64,000 nt of DNA from Marsupella aquatica (taxonomy: Eukaryota > Marchantiophyta): the NCBI GenBank assembly GCA_973895155.1, contig OZ316898.1, forward strand, positions 10,974,001 to 11,038,000, in the 5' to 3' direction. Made by a program: the position numbers and the translations under genes. Of the stretch, positions 33,639 through 45,369 are shown in pieces. Every line of letters starts with the position of its first letter. The first letter of the stretch is position 1. The notes below the pieces were generated by a model that saw nothing but the letters and a program-made list of their open reading frames with translations, made no database searches and was not told the DNA's origin.

Positions 33639-36600
33639 CAATACGTTCGCGTTCCTACTCAACTCTGGCCTCTGGGCGGCTAGGCAAAAGAGTTAATTTA
33701 TACGGCGCATGTAGGTCAAGAAGACAGAAGAAGTGCCGGGTCGAAATTCTGGAACGTGCACGAAAGTCGTCCCAAAGACCACTTCCCCAAAAAACTTCCC
33801 CTCTAAAATACTCACTGTACTGCCTCCTTCCAGCCCCAGGTCGCCCTTACCTCAAAAAGCTCTAAAACCCGGTGCATCAGACTGTTCCCCGCTCTGGAAA
33901 CATTGAAAGACCTAAACCCGTGCGCTGTACAGCTCTGCTTTTAAAGTGCTGCCATGCTGAAAGGGATGTGGACTAGCAAAGGTTGAATCCGGGGAATAAG
34001 GAGGAGGAAGAAGGGGGACGAACCGAGGGAGGCAAGACGGGATGAGGAAACTCGCTGGAGCCGGGATCGCTGGGACGGGCTGGCGTGTGAAGGCAACAAT
34101 TGAACCGAAGATTTGCTTGCCCCACGCACCTTCGCCATATGGCAGGGGCGCATTGATTCTGTCATTCTCGTCGTAAGTGACGTGACGTCAACTTCCTATT
34201 CGCATTCTTTTTTTAGTCGGTTCGTCGTGACCACTGCTTCTCGCTAGCTCTCCCTCTGTATCTATGTTTCAAGACTTTTTAGGAGGAGTGTACAGTTCTC
34301 TTCGATGATTGCTTTGTAGTCGCTTTGTCCCGAAAGCATGAGCTTGATTTTTGGAAGGTACGTCGAACGAATCTTGTGGGACAGAAATTTCTTCTCGGAG
34401 TTGCTTCCAACCCCGTGTACTTGTCACGGTTCAGAGCCCAATAATAGTGTTGGCCATCAAATAGTGCTACCCTCTGATTGATGTGGGTAAAACTAATTAG
34501 AGTGAACATCAAATTACCCCTATACTTTCCCTTAGTTCACCCCACTTTTATAAATAATCCCCCCCCCCCACAACTGACTTACCTGAGTCAGTCTTCCTGA
34601 TTCAGAAGTTTCTTATCAACAAATTTTGACTTTCCATCTCTCCCATCATATTGAGAGGAATTGGCAGTTCTTGGGTTTGTTAGAAGGAACTTGAAAAGAT
34701 TTTTCCAACAAGTTTAATATAGTCAACTTTCATTGAGAATTGAACTAGGGGCAAATTTCCAAAGATGACTATCTTGTTTTCTGTGACATTTTCACTCTCC
34801 CGTGCAATATGTGTCATTTAAGCAGAAAAGTGGGTTTCATTGCAGTCCATCCCAGTTGCAATCTGAGCAGTTTTGGTAAACAAGAATTTTCCAGTTGTCA
34901 GGCCCAATTTGCCAGCTCCCCATAGCCTCACACTGCCTGTCCATCTACAACATTTGCTCTCACCAGCATCTACTATCAACAAGATGGTGCAACGGGATTG
35001 GGCTGTCAGTGCATGAAATGCACCAAGACCATACAAAAGCAATCAGACCATATGAAACCATTATTGCATTGAGCATGTGACAATAATATTATCCATTGGA
35101 CAAGTATATGAGCACAATGACAACAAGTAGGAGTCATTGAATGTTGCTTACAAACGTTTCACCATCAGTTCCAATGCACTCAGTCAGAAGCTACAATTTT
35201 GCATTGTTTCACAAGATTATCAGAACTTGTGTTTATTTTCTTTCTTGATTCTATGTGATTCAAAGCTAATTCATCAACCACTATAATATGTAATCTCTCC
35301 AAACTCCTCCATTGTTTGCTTACAAAAAGAGTTGTGGGCTAGAACCAATCCAAGGCATCAGATGATGGGTCTTGTCCTCCTGCACTGTTGGATCGCTAGT
35401 AGACCCCTCCCAAGCTTGTACGCTTGCCTCCCCTAGCTGCCTTGGCATGCTGCACTTGGCATCCCGTGGCCTGCCCTGCCTGCCCATATCGCCTGCCCAC
35501 AGTGCCTGCCTGCACTAGCCAGTGCCCCACGCACAACAGTCCACCTCCCCACCCAATGCCAGGCAGGGAGGGTGAGGAGAGAATGGGGAGGGAGAGATGG
35601 GGAGGGAGCGAGGAAGGGAAGGAAAGATGCAACATCTCTTTGCCCATGCTCTGAAATGGTATCCTCCCTGGCTTGGCCTCTTGATGAGAGCATTCAGCAA
35701 CGAAGCAGAGTGCCATGGGCGACCCAACATGCATGCTGCTAACTAGGTTTTGTGGCACAAGTGCCTTGCCTCCACGTGGCCTTAACAACAATCATAGAAC
35801 ACACTACCATAGGGCCAATAATAATATGGATCTCTAGACCTAGTTTAGCCAGGGCAGGTATTAGTTACTGTGCGGCAACAGGCACTCGTTTTACAAATAA
35901 ATAAAAACCCTCCCTAGAGGTGCACGGTAATTTACTTGGATATCGTACAGAACGTACTCCAAAAGGTACTGACGTATAGTGTGTACTTTATTATTACATG
36001 TGATTTATTTGCCCTAATCTCTAGTATAGCGTGAATATTTCCTGCTTTTGTCCCAGGGGAAAAAGGTCATCCTGTCCTTAAAGGCATCAATGCTTGTGCT
36101 TTCCTGGAATAAAAACCTGGGGTATTCATATTCCAGAAGGCACTCCCGACAGGGCTGTACTCTAGACAAGCCAATGAAGGCAATTTAATTAAAAATTCCA
36201 CAATTCTTACAAGGCATTCCAATCAAGCACAGAAATCGAAGTTCTAGCAGCAGCTTTTGGTGTACCTTGATTGAGCAACGTGAAGTCTAGTAGTGGGACC
36301 TCATTGTCTACGGTTGGTATTCTAGTGTAGAGTAGCGATGTTAGGGTCTTTTGGCATTAGGGAGGTATCAGGGAGGTAGGCAATATGGAGGCGAAGACAT
36401 TCATTCAGCGATAATCTAATTACACCAAGTCCATCACAGCTTATATTCACTTGAGGGTCACACAAGAACCCAAGCAGATGTGTGACCATCTCATTCCTAC
36501 CGAGGCCCAATGCTACAAAAAAGTCACAAATAGTAAGCATGAGATTATGCACTATATTCCACATCTGAAATTGAGCAGTATGTTATGCATAAAGCAATAG

Positions 36601-37512
36601 TAAAGTCCTGTCTGCAAGGCATTGTGCTTTCCCCTAGAGTTTTGAGGGATTTATTATTGCCCCCACAATGCTCTGGTAAGAATACCTTAATACACTTCTT
36701 GAATACCTTACTACACTTAAGAGTATTTTACTAGTAAAATAGAATGTTAATAATGGATTGAAACAAATATTGAGAGGGCATTCTTCTCCATTAAATGTAT
36801 TCGAAATTACAACGAGAGAAATCACCAAAGGCATCAAGGATGTTTATGTCAACAGACCTTGCTCACACCCAGCCTGGCAGCTCCAGGAATTGGCAATGCT
36901 AGAAGAATGGAATGCCCACCTCACTCACGACCCCGTCCTGGACTACCTATGCCACAATTAAAACGCAGGTGCGTTCCTAACGACACAAGAACTATTGGAG
37001 ACCGCTCACACTGTAGAGATTTCCTGAAGGCACGACAAGTAATGAAGAACCCCGAAAAGCAAGCGTCACACTCTAGTCATAGCATCAGCAAGGATGGCGG
37101 CGTCCTTCTTCGTCCTGTCAAGTACAGCACTAGCACCGAGGTACCACTTCCGGACTGACCGTACCCGACAGTTGTACCCGTTACAAGGATCAAGGTCAAA
37201 ACAGAGCTACAGATAGATGCAACCTTTCCCGAAAACATTATGCCCCAAATTGCACCAGATTGCACCAGATTGCACCCGACTCCCCATTGTCCAAGTGGAT
37301 CAGCATCACCAGTAGTGCATAGTGCATACCGTCCCCGAAAGGAGTCCAGCACTCCACGGCGGCACGGCCGGCCTCCCACGGCCCAAGCCGTGATTCTCAC
37401 TCATCTTCGAGCCCAAAAGCTACGACTTAGCTACACACCGCCTAGGGGCGCTCGGCATCGCGCACAGCAGAGTAATCTTTAAGGCTTTTACTTTTTCGCC
37501 AGTGTCTAATGT
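33639..37512. other. Intergenic stretch of 3.9 kb
   Basis: No supported gene. Around 35555-35630 there is a purine-rich tract (GGGAGGGAGAGATGGGGAGG type) with possible G-quadruplex or triplex character. A C13 run sits at about 34560. A minus-strand open frame at 36322-36564 (ALGLGRNEMVTHLLGFLCDP) is protein-like but unrecognised and isolated. Confidence 0.4.
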
Positions 37513-37695
37513 TGACTCAGTAAAGGAGAAGATGCTCAAAAGATTCTTTTTATCTGATTTTCTTAAAATATTTTCCTGACAATCAGATCTCTCTAGATTT
37601 AACGATGACTCTGTAAAGGAAATGATGCTCAAAAGAGTCTTTAGCTGATTTTCATAAAATATTTTAGTGACAGTCGGATCTCTCTAGATGAAGGA
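37513..37695. repeat. Degenerate two-copy tandem duplication, about 94-bp unit
   Basis: GACTCAGTAAAGGAGAAGATG at 37513 and GACTCTGTAAAGGAAATGATG at 37607 begin two diverged copies, each ending in CGGATCTCTCTAGAT or AGATCTCTCTAGATT. Confidence 0.85.
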
Positions 37696-37769
37696 TGACG
37701 GGCTGATGGGGTCTGTGATTGAGTGGGACACAGGCTAATGAGACCAAAAAAAAATGGGTGGGGGGATAG

Positions 37770-37885
37770 CTAACTAGACAAAAAAAAACTAGCCAATTTT
37801 GGCCAACGTGGCAAAAGCTCTCTGGGGAGGTTTAATCTGGTAAATTTTGGCCACTGAGAATAACGCTGGCTCATGTTCTCCTTCA
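37770..37885. repeat. Dispersed repeat copy (related to 57110-57260)
   Basis: Words CTAGCCAATTTTGGCCAAC, TGGCAAAAG, GGTAAATTTTGGCCA and CGCTGGC occur here. They recur in the same order, diverged, at 57110-57260. Nature unknown. Confidence 0.4.
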
Positions 37886-37927
37886 AGACTATCTACTCTA
37901 CAGTACATCTAAAAGGGTGGCTTTACA

Positions 37928-38109
37928 GGAGTAGGGCCCTTGTTTCTTTTATTTACTCTGAGACTGAATTCGGAAAGTATAATCTTCTTATTCCCAGGTT
38001 CAATCCCCCCTCCACAAAGGAGTAGGGCCCTTGTTTCTTTTATTTACTCTGAGAGTGAATTCGGAAAGTATAATCTTCTTATTCCCAGGTTCAATCCCCC
38101 CTCCACAAC
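37928..38109. repeat. Two-copy tandem duplication, 91-bp unit
   Basis: GGAGTAGGGCCCTTGTTTCT starts at 37928 and 38019. The copies are identical except for about one base (GAGACTGAATT versus GAGAGTGAATT). Confidence 0.97.
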
Positions 38110-38789
38110 CTCTCAGTTCCAGGCAAATCCCCTAGCCAATTGACCTAAGCCAATTGGTTTCCTCTGAGTGAATATAGACGGCAACAGAGTGGAAATCGTT
38201 GCATATGGCTTTATAAGAGCTTGGGGGTCATTTCGGTGTGGTGAATTCCCTTCCCACGTGATAATGATAGGAGTGGGCCTAAGGAAGGAATGCTGATGTG
38301 GAATGCTTTTAATCAGATCACCTCCTGACATGGTCCAAACTTTGGCTTCTTGGTAAACACTCAAAGTTATTTACAAAGAAGAGTCAAACATAGTACAATG
38401 AAGAAAAATCACAAGAGGTACAAAGTAGACAAAGACCAGACTCCAAAAAAGTGTGCAGAGGTAAACCACAAAGAAGGCCAATAAATGCAAATGACTTAAC
38501 TTATTGGTTGAAGTCAAAGGTTTGGTCCTGAGTCTAGAGACCTATACTTAGTGGACCTCCAAACCAAACTCTTTCTCTTAATTGACCAAACGATGACGAT
38601 TCTCTCTCCATGGACCCAAAGTTTCAGATTCTCTCCCAATGGGCCACTCTGTACAACAATGTTCTTGTAAAATGGTCTACCACAAAGCTCAGACTGCCTA
38701 TGCAGCCTAATAACACTCTGGTTGGTATCATGTCATAATGTCACAAGGTAAATGTGTAGTGTGGGAATCATGCAAGGGCTGTAGCCCTT
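38110..38789. other. Intergenic stretch
   Basis: No gene seen. Confidence 0.4.
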
Positions 38790-39080
38790 GGCTGCAATGA
38801 AGCACCCAAGTGCCTCAATGCTTACTTGAATACATTGTGACTATTGTCTTCAAACTATGAAGGATCTTAAGTCACATTGAAGCACCCTAGTGTTGTCAAT
38901 AGTGAGGCCTCTCAACTTGGTTTAATACATTGTGACTAATGTATTTAAGATACAAATGAAGAATCTTATGACCACATCAGAGCACTCAAGCATCACAATG
39001 CCTGTTGAATACATTGTGGCCATTGTATTCAAAATACAAAGCAAAGAGTTTACGACAGGATGCAATGAAGCACACAAGCG
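38790..39080. repeat. Degenerate tandem repeat, about 70-90 bp units
   Basis: Three to four diverged units, each with AATGAAGCAC(A/C)CAAG(T/C)G, (G/T)AATACATTGTGACTATTGT and a downstream GAATCTTA-like word. Confidence 0.75.
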
Positions 39081-39489
39081 CCATAGCATCCCCAACCTCA
39101 CTGCCTTTTTTTAAGACAATGTGACTATTGTATAAAAAGGTCAAAGAAATTTGTAAAATTCAAATGTCCCCACCCTTTATAAAATTTGTTGGGAACTTGG
39201 TTTGTTCTCATTGTGTTTAAATAGATTAAATTCTCGGTATTTTCTTGTGCTGCTCATTCTTGTTGTTCCTACTTGTGTTCTCCTGCTAAGACTACCCTTT
39301 AAGATGTGCCAGTTACAATGAAGGAGAGGCCATAAAATGTTATTGAGCCAATCCAGGTTTATGTTTACAGTTTGGCAAGTCTTAGACTGAATACATTCTG
39401 CATAATGTATTCCATTTCTATTCAAGATATGCATTCTCCATGATTTTACACATCTACATTATGGTTTGCCCTTTCTATTCAAGATATGC

Positions 39490-39698
39490 ATGTATCCATG
39501 ATTTATTTATATTTAATTTTTTAAAACCAAGTCAACATCTTTATTCCCAAATACAGGAGCCAACAACAAGGACCCCTGCCTAGGAGGAGGAGGCAGGAGC
39601 AAACAAGAGAATTTAAGGGGGCTGAAAGAAAGGGGCACACCCAGAGAAATATGGAAGGGCATCCACCTACCTGATTGCCTGTTATGTATCCATGATTT
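39490..39698 (-). mobile_element. Short retroposon insertion with 15-bp target-site duplication
   Basis: ATGTATCCATGATTT flanks the insert at 39490-39504 and 39684-39698. The 179-bp insert begins on the plus strand with an A/T-rich segment. Read on the minus strand it ends TTTGGGAATAAAGATG, then GTTGACTTGG and an A/T-rich tail, i.e. a possible poly(A) signal and tail. This is the structure of a 5'-truncated LINE or a SINE inserted by target-primed reverse transcription. Its family was not recognised. Confidence 0.65.
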
Positions 39699-39850
39699 TA
39701 CACATCTACACTATGGTTTGCCCTAAACCGTACTCCTCTAACTATGTGTATATGTTGTTGTCAATGTAACAAGTTCTAACTACGACGCTCCTCATTGTGC
39801 TGCGGTCGCATGATGAAGGGTCACTTGACATTGCGGTATGTTACAGTCGA

Positions 39851-39962
39851 ACACATTTGGTGGCTACACTCAAACTCTCAACAACCATAGAACATCTGAT
39901 GTTGCAACACATTTGGTGACTGCACTCAAACTCTCAGCAATCATAGAACATCTTATGTTGCA
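39851..39962. repeat. Two-copy tandem duplication, 56-bp unit
   Basis: ACACATTTGGTG begins at 39851 and 39907, each followed by ACACTCAAACTCTCA or GCACTCAAACTCTCA and CATAGAACATCT. Confidence 0.92.
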
Positions 39963-41654
39963 CAATGACTTTTCAGCATTATAAGGACTGTAAATTGTGT
40001 TACACTAACTTGTGACACAAAATGGTACCTCCGGTGGACCATTTTATCAAAGTCCATCGTGCTCACATTACCTCTCCAACAGGGAGATCAAGCTCGTTAT
40101 TCTCCACTTTACACACATCTCATTGGCTGGTACCATCAGTGTCCGTGCTCGATTTGCGAAGTGAACTATGTTGCGTGCTGTTTAGGGGGGCTGTACAAGA
40201 GGGTGGGGGCCGTTCAGTCTCTCTCCATCCAGAGCAAAGCTGATGGCCATGTCCTTCTACAAAAGTTAAAATGCCTGAGCCAAAATGTGTCAGGTTGGGA
40301 AGTAATCAATGCAATTCCCTGAAAATAAGGGGCCGTTTGCTCCAAGTTTTTAGACCACCTCAAAAGGAGGTCTAAGTTTTGGACAAAAAAGCTTGCACAC
40401 CTCAGCAAAAAAAAGGGACCCAAAAGACGCCCACTCAGAGATGACTAGGTTCCATAATGCTTTTGGTTCATTGTGCCCCCAAGTTCATGTAAAATGAAGT
40501 GTGGCCAGTTCCCACATATGAATGGCTAGGATTGCATCTTTCACTTAGAAACAAATGAATTGGTGTAGTGTGGCCAGTTCACATGTATGAATGGTTAGAA
40601 TTGCATCTTTCACTTGGAAAAAAAGAATTGCTAGCCCCAAGTTCTTGTAAAGCCACCCTTAGTACCTTCGAGCTTCATTTTTTACTTTGAGTTCAAAACG
40701 CTATGACCTGTGCTATCTACCGTGCCTCACTCTTCTCGTATCGAACGAGTCGATTTTTTAGGTATCTGTCTGGGCCAGTCATACAGAAATTCTGAGCCAT
40801 GAAATTGGCTTTCACTTGTTTCAAAGAGGAAGAGAAGCAAATGGAATGTGCGGAATGCGCTCTCCGCTCTGCCATATGGTTGTCTCACCTTTCACAGAGG
40901 CATTTGCATCGATTTAAGTCTGCTTCGTAGAGCTCGTTTTCCTACTCGAACATAATGGCAGCTCACTCTGTAGTCATCGCTTCCATTGCGCTCTGGGTGG
41001 ATTGTCCCCAAAATCGGTTTGAAAAGTAAAACGTGCAATGGAGATATGCTTCCGGTCCCGTATTCGGGATTCCATACCGGCCATAGATGCAATAGAACGC
41101 TAGGGTCTGAAGGTCAATTGTCCAATGTATTGATGGTGCAATAAATGAGCTCCTCAAGTTCCTCACATTCTCCGACTGACGACGCTCTCGATATTGCCTA
41201 GTTTCAGGTGATGCGCTTCGACCATAACCCAAGTAGCTCGTTGCTGGAAAAGTTTCAAGCAGGGAATGTGGAGCACGGAGTGCAGGGATTTTACGGCGGA
41301 CAAGGTATCATAGCGACAGCTTCGGGCCATGTTAACCACCTGTTCGTGGAATTGACCGAACAAGCCGTGAGGAAATAACAATGGCGAAGGGAAGTGGAGG
41401 TATGGTTCTCGATGTCCCCTGAATTACATCATACTGTGCGGGTCTTGGTCGTCAACTTCTTACCACAGATCAGGCTTCCTACCTTGTTGTGCGTGCTGCC
41501 GTGAACTTGTCTCCCCGATAAGCCAGCCAGCCCTTGTCAAACTGAGGTAGGGGGAAATTGAGAGAACTAAGTTGAAGCAGCTTGCAGTCCATCGTGTTCA
41601 CATTACTCCAACAGGGAGATCAACGTCGGAATTCTCCGCTCCGCTCCCTCGGCA
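39963..41654. other. Intergenic stretch upstream of ALG10
   Basis: No supported gene. A segment of about 45 bp (GTCCATCGTG-TCACATTAC, then CCAACAGGGAGATCAA) is present at about 40052 and again at 41588, just before the ALG10 duplicate. A short duplication around AGTGTGGCCAGTTC lies at 40498 and 40568. Confidence 0.45.
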
Positions 41655-41817
41655 GTCAACCAGTGGTGTTACGATCGATCAACATTGTTGTCTTTTTCAT
41701 CTGTGCCCTCCTGTTTCGGGAGATCATTTTACACCTTGATCCAGAAAAACGTCAAATATCTGCTTCAGCCAAAGCTTTGGTGCTTTCTCTCTACCCTCTC
41801 CATTCGTTCTTCAACTT
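41655..41817 (+). repeat. Displaced 163-bp duplicate of ALG10 coding sequence
   Basis: This stretch is collinear with 42144-42306 inside the ALG10 gene (offset 489 bp) and differs at about seven bases, roughly 96% identity. It encodes PVVLRSINIV, CALLFREIILHLDPEKRQIS and the following residues. It lies just 5' of the ALG10 ATG and is open in the same frame. It has no ATG of its own in that frame, so it is probably 5' UTR or promoter rather than coding. Confidence 0.95.
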
Positions 41818-41848
41818 GGGACGATTGTGCGGGAACGACGTGCCCGAT

Positions 41849-43459
41849 ATGGGTAACTTGAGAGCACTAGCTGAGGCAGGTGACGGCCGAGTAGCTTTGC
41901 TTTTTGCTCTTGCAGCACTGACAATACCAGCTGCAATCCTTCTCAACCGAGCCGTTCCTAATGCTTACATGGACGAGGAATTTCACATAAGACAAGTGCA
42001 ACGTTACTGTCATGGAGATTTTAAGCATTGGGATCCGATGATAACCACTTTTCCAGGATTGTACGTTTTGTCTTTGGCTTACATACGAGCGTTGTTACCG
42101 CTGGGACAGGTTTTAGGGCTAAGACCAACGGTGAACGAACTTTGTCAACCAGTGGTGTTACGATCGATCAACATTGTTTTCTGTTTCATCTGTGCCCTCC
42201 TGTTTCGGGAGATCATTTTACACCTTGATCCAGAGAAACGTCAAATTTCTGCTTCAGCCAAGGCTTTGGTGCTTTCTCTCTACCCTCTCCATTGGTTCTT
42301 CAACTTTCTCTACTACACAGAGGTGATTTCTGGCACAATGGTGATGGCCATGTATTTGGCGTCCCTGAAGCGTGCTTATTGGAGCAGTGCTCTAATGGGA
42401 GCAATTAGCGTCCTGCTTCGACAAACGAATGTTGTGTGGGTCATCTTTGTCCTTTGCATTGGGCTGTTGGATTTCATTCAAAATGGCCCAGACTGGAGGA
42501 AGGACCCATGGGTTGATGCTGGAAATAGAGCTTCCAAGTCAGAGAACATGCCATCAGAAGGAGGTGAAAGTTCTTCTATATATCCTATTGACAACAATGT
42601 GAGGAAAGTTGGTTTGAGAAAACGGCAACCTTACACAGAGGCTCAGTACTCAAAACCTACTGTTTCAGAGAAGCCTATGCAAAGTTCTGTGGAACAAGAC
42701 TTACTTTCTGAGGTATGGGCCCTCATAACAGGTACTTGGTTCAGACGGTATGAAGTTCTGTGGAATTTTGGGCCCCTTCTTTCGGTATTTATTGCCTTTG
42801 TAGCTTTTGTCCTTCACAGCGGCAGCATTGTGGTGGGTGATAAGAGCTCGCACAAGGTTTCACCGCACTTTGCTCAGCTTCTTTATTGTGGTTTGGTCAT
42901 TGCTGGTTTTCAGGCTGCTCTGCACCTTAGCCCACAAAACTTGAGGAACTTATTAAGGTTACTGAGAACTTCAGCAAAAACAAAGTCGATAGCCTGCTGC
43001 ATCATTATGTCTGTGACTGCATTTGTCTTTATCCAATTCTTCAGTAAACCTCACCGTTATTTACTGGCGGATAATCGGCACTATGTATTCTACTTCTGGA
43101 AGGATGTCTTACAAAGACACTGCAGTACGAAGTATCTGTTTATTCCTTTGTACGTGTTCTCATGGTGGTCAATCATCAACATGCTCGTTCAGAGGCAGAC
43201 GCCGTTGTGGGTGTTGGCATTTTCTCTGGCAAATGCTGGTGTCTTGGTTCCTACACCACTGCTCGAATTCCGTTACTATAACGTTCCATTTTATCTTATC
43301 TATCTACACAGCTGCCAGAAGGCATCCCATGAGACATACACATTAGCACTGACGGCTTCACAATTTATTGTAGTGAATATTATCACAACCTACATCTTCC
43401 TGTTTTGGCCGTTTAGTTGGCCGAGTGAGCCTGGGAAATTGCAAAGGTTTATGTGGTGA
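41849..43459 (+). CDS. ALG10: ALG10 alpha-1,2-glucosyltransferase (ER N-glycan precursor)
   Basis: Single exon, 536 residues. It adds the third, terminal glucose from dolichyl-phosphate glucose to the dolichol-linked N-glycan precursor on the lumenal side of the ER (family GT59). The signature NAYMDEEFHIRQVQRYCHGD lies at about residues 38-57 (acidic DEE at 42-44) and WDPMITTFPGLY follows. Many hydrophobic segments run through the protein. Other conserved marks are ISVLLRQTNVVWV, FSKPHRYLLADNRHYVFYFW and the C-terminal FLFWPFSWPSEPG. The soluble loop around residues 220-290 is long and Ser/Lys-rich. The start is the first ATG in the frame. The upstream open region lacks an ATG and derives from a duplicate of the gene's own sequence. 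Confidence 0.95.
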   Translation: MGNLRALAEAGDGRVALLFALAALTIPAAILLNRAVPNAYMDEEFHIRQVQRYCHGDFKHWDPMITTFPGLYVLSLAYIRALLPLGQVLGLRPTVNELCQPVVLRSINIVFCFICALLFREIILHLDPEKRQISASAKALVLSLYPLHWFFNFLYYTEVISGTMVMAMYLASLKRAYWSSALMGAISVLLRQTNVVWVIFVLCIGLLDFIQNGPDWRKDPWVDAGNRASKSENMPSEGGESSSIYPIDNNVRKVGLRKRQPYTEAQYSKPTVSEKPMQSSVEQDLLSEVWALITGTWFRRYEVLWNFGPLLSVFIAFVAFVLHSGSIVVGDKSSHKVSPHFAQLLYCGLVIAGFQAALHLSPQNLRNLLRLLRTSAKTKSIACCIIMSVTAFVFIQFFSKPHRYLLADNRHYVFYFWKDVLQRHCSTKYLFIPLYVFSWWSIINMLVQRQTPLWVLAFSLANAGVLVPTPLLEFRYYNVPFYLIYLHSCQKASHETYTLALTASQFIVVNIITTYIFLFWPFSWPSEPGKLQRFMW

Positions 43460-44447
43460 TTGAACCATTTCTGATACTATCTGTTACAGGAAGTCCTGTT
43501 TGCCACCAGGTCTGGTTGGATTGACCCTGGATTTGATAACCAACAGAGCCATCCTGGATTAATTTGTGATCGTTCAACCAAGCGAGCCATTGCTGGAGAG
43601 CTAGACCTGTAAGTGATACAGGGCTTTTCATAGAAGAGAATCCCTACCATAGAAGAAATCTGATGTGAGCAATTGAACGATTCTATTCAGCCGGGCCCTA
43701 GATTTTTCTAGGCAACTATGGATGATTTGTTGAAGACGCAGAGCTACCATTGATCTGTGCAATCAAAGATGGCTGTCGCCTAAGAGGAGTATATCTGTGC
43801 AGATGGGACTTTCTATATCATGAGGTCTACTGACTTTCACTTCTCTAATCAGTCTGAAAGCAGGTTCATGCTGACAACGCGAAGATGGCCAATTGAACTA
43901 ATTTTGTGATCTCCTGTCACTTTTTAAGCTGTCAGATTGGCAAAAGCGGTGGTATAGTGATGTTCCTAGTCAGAGTGAGACGTCCAGGATCAACTCGAAT
44001 TTTCACTGGTACGAGTTGAAATAGAGCTCAAGAGCTATTTTGAAGTTCACAAACTCATCAAGAAGGCAAGCAACTGCTGGTTTTTTGTAGCACTCATCAA
44101 GATGTTAAAGATATGGTGTCTCCGAACATTGGAAATTGAAGCCGTACATTCAAGTCGAGAACCAAAATAGTTCTTTCCGTAGGGATTGTTTACGATTAAC
44201 TTGTCTAACCAAGCAGTCAAGTATCAGGTCGTAGAGCTGGAGCCGGACTTGTCAATCTAATCGACCACAGTATCTGCAGATATCCTATGTGGACTCCAGT
44301 TGCTATTCAGAAATCAGCAAACAGCAAGATTGAGCAGTATTGGATTAGACCAGCTTACGCGGATAGTGGTTTCAGGGTTTCCATGGCCGATTCTGATGTT
44401 GTTTGCTGTGACGCAAACTTGTCGCAGTCCTGGTTTAGGCGAGGCAA
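43460..44447. other. 3' flank of ALG10 and intergenic stretch
   Basis: No gene seen. Confidence 0.45.
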
Positions 44448-44540
44448 AGATGTCAAAGCAAGAGAAGGCAAAAATGTTGAGGCAAGTTCAAATGCATAGA
44501 GGCAAAGATGTTGGGGTGAGGTGAACAAGTTGAGGTGGCA
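44448..44540 (+). repeat. Short purine-rich minisatellite related to the 8.7-9.5 kb array
   Basis: Units such as GGCAAAGATGTC-AAGCAAGA, AAAAATGTTGAGGCAAG and GGCAAAGATGTTGGGGTGAGG repeat here. They share the AAGATGT(T/C)GAGG core with the large array at 8688-9545. Confidence 0.7.
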
Positions 44541-44654
44541 AAGAAATGCAAAATAATGCCAGTGAGCCAAATAAATGTAGACAATGCAGAGAAATGCAAG
44601 TGAGACAGGAAAATTATTTAGACATCTCAAATGTTGTTGCAATCATGTTGTTAT

Positions 44655-44794
44655 TATGACAAATGATGTAGTCACTCTGGTCATGAGGGTGTTGTGGCTA
44701 TGCCATTCTTGCAGCCATGTAGTTTATGACAAATGATGTAGTCACTCCGGTCACGAGGGTGTTGTGGCTATGCCATTCTTGCAGCCATGTAGTT
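44655..44794. repeat. Two-copy tandem duplication, 70-bp unit
   Basis: TATGACAAATGATGTAGTCA starts at 44655 and 44725. The copies differ at about two bases. Confidence 0.97.
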
Positions 44795-45369
44795 GCCAAG
44801 CCCGTAGATATCTAGAGGTAAGGTAAAGAACTATTGATCAAAGGTTGAGGTTTTAGGTGGATCAAACTGAAAATATTGGATTTCAATGATAAAATTCTTT
44901 CTTGCCCATTTCAATGATAAAAGTGTTTTCAATGTGCCTGTCTTGTTCAAAATAGCACATGAAATAATGCCTTCACTTTTGCAGTTTTATTTTATATTGG
45001 AAAAAGATGTTGTTATTGTTGTGAAAGTTATGTTGTTGGTGAGAGCAAGAATGTGGACGGGTGAGAGGGAGAGCAAGAGAGGTGATAACCTCCGGGTCCT
45101 TTGCACCTCTATGCAAAAATCCAAAAATGCTCTCATGCCCCAAAAGATCTCTTAATGTATGAAAGGACACACGTGTGGAAGAAGAATCTAAAATATATAA
45201 TAGAGTCAATCCAAGAGCACAAAAAAATGTTTAAAACAATTTGATGGCTACCCCCCCCCCCCCTTCACTGCATGGACTATCATATATGGGTGGACTATGG
45301 AGGGCTTGGGCTGAACTAAGTTCTCACCTGATTTTTATGCCCAGGGGGAGGATTCCGGGCAGATGGAAT
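44795..45369. other. Intergenic stretch
   Basis: No gene seen. A run of 13 C lies at about 45250. Confidence 0.4.

Noticed and set aside
41582-41848. N-terminal extension of ALG10 by 89 residues
   Set aside because: The open region begins with TTG, has no ATG before 41849 and is largely a duplicate of downstream coding sequence, so it is not taken as coding.
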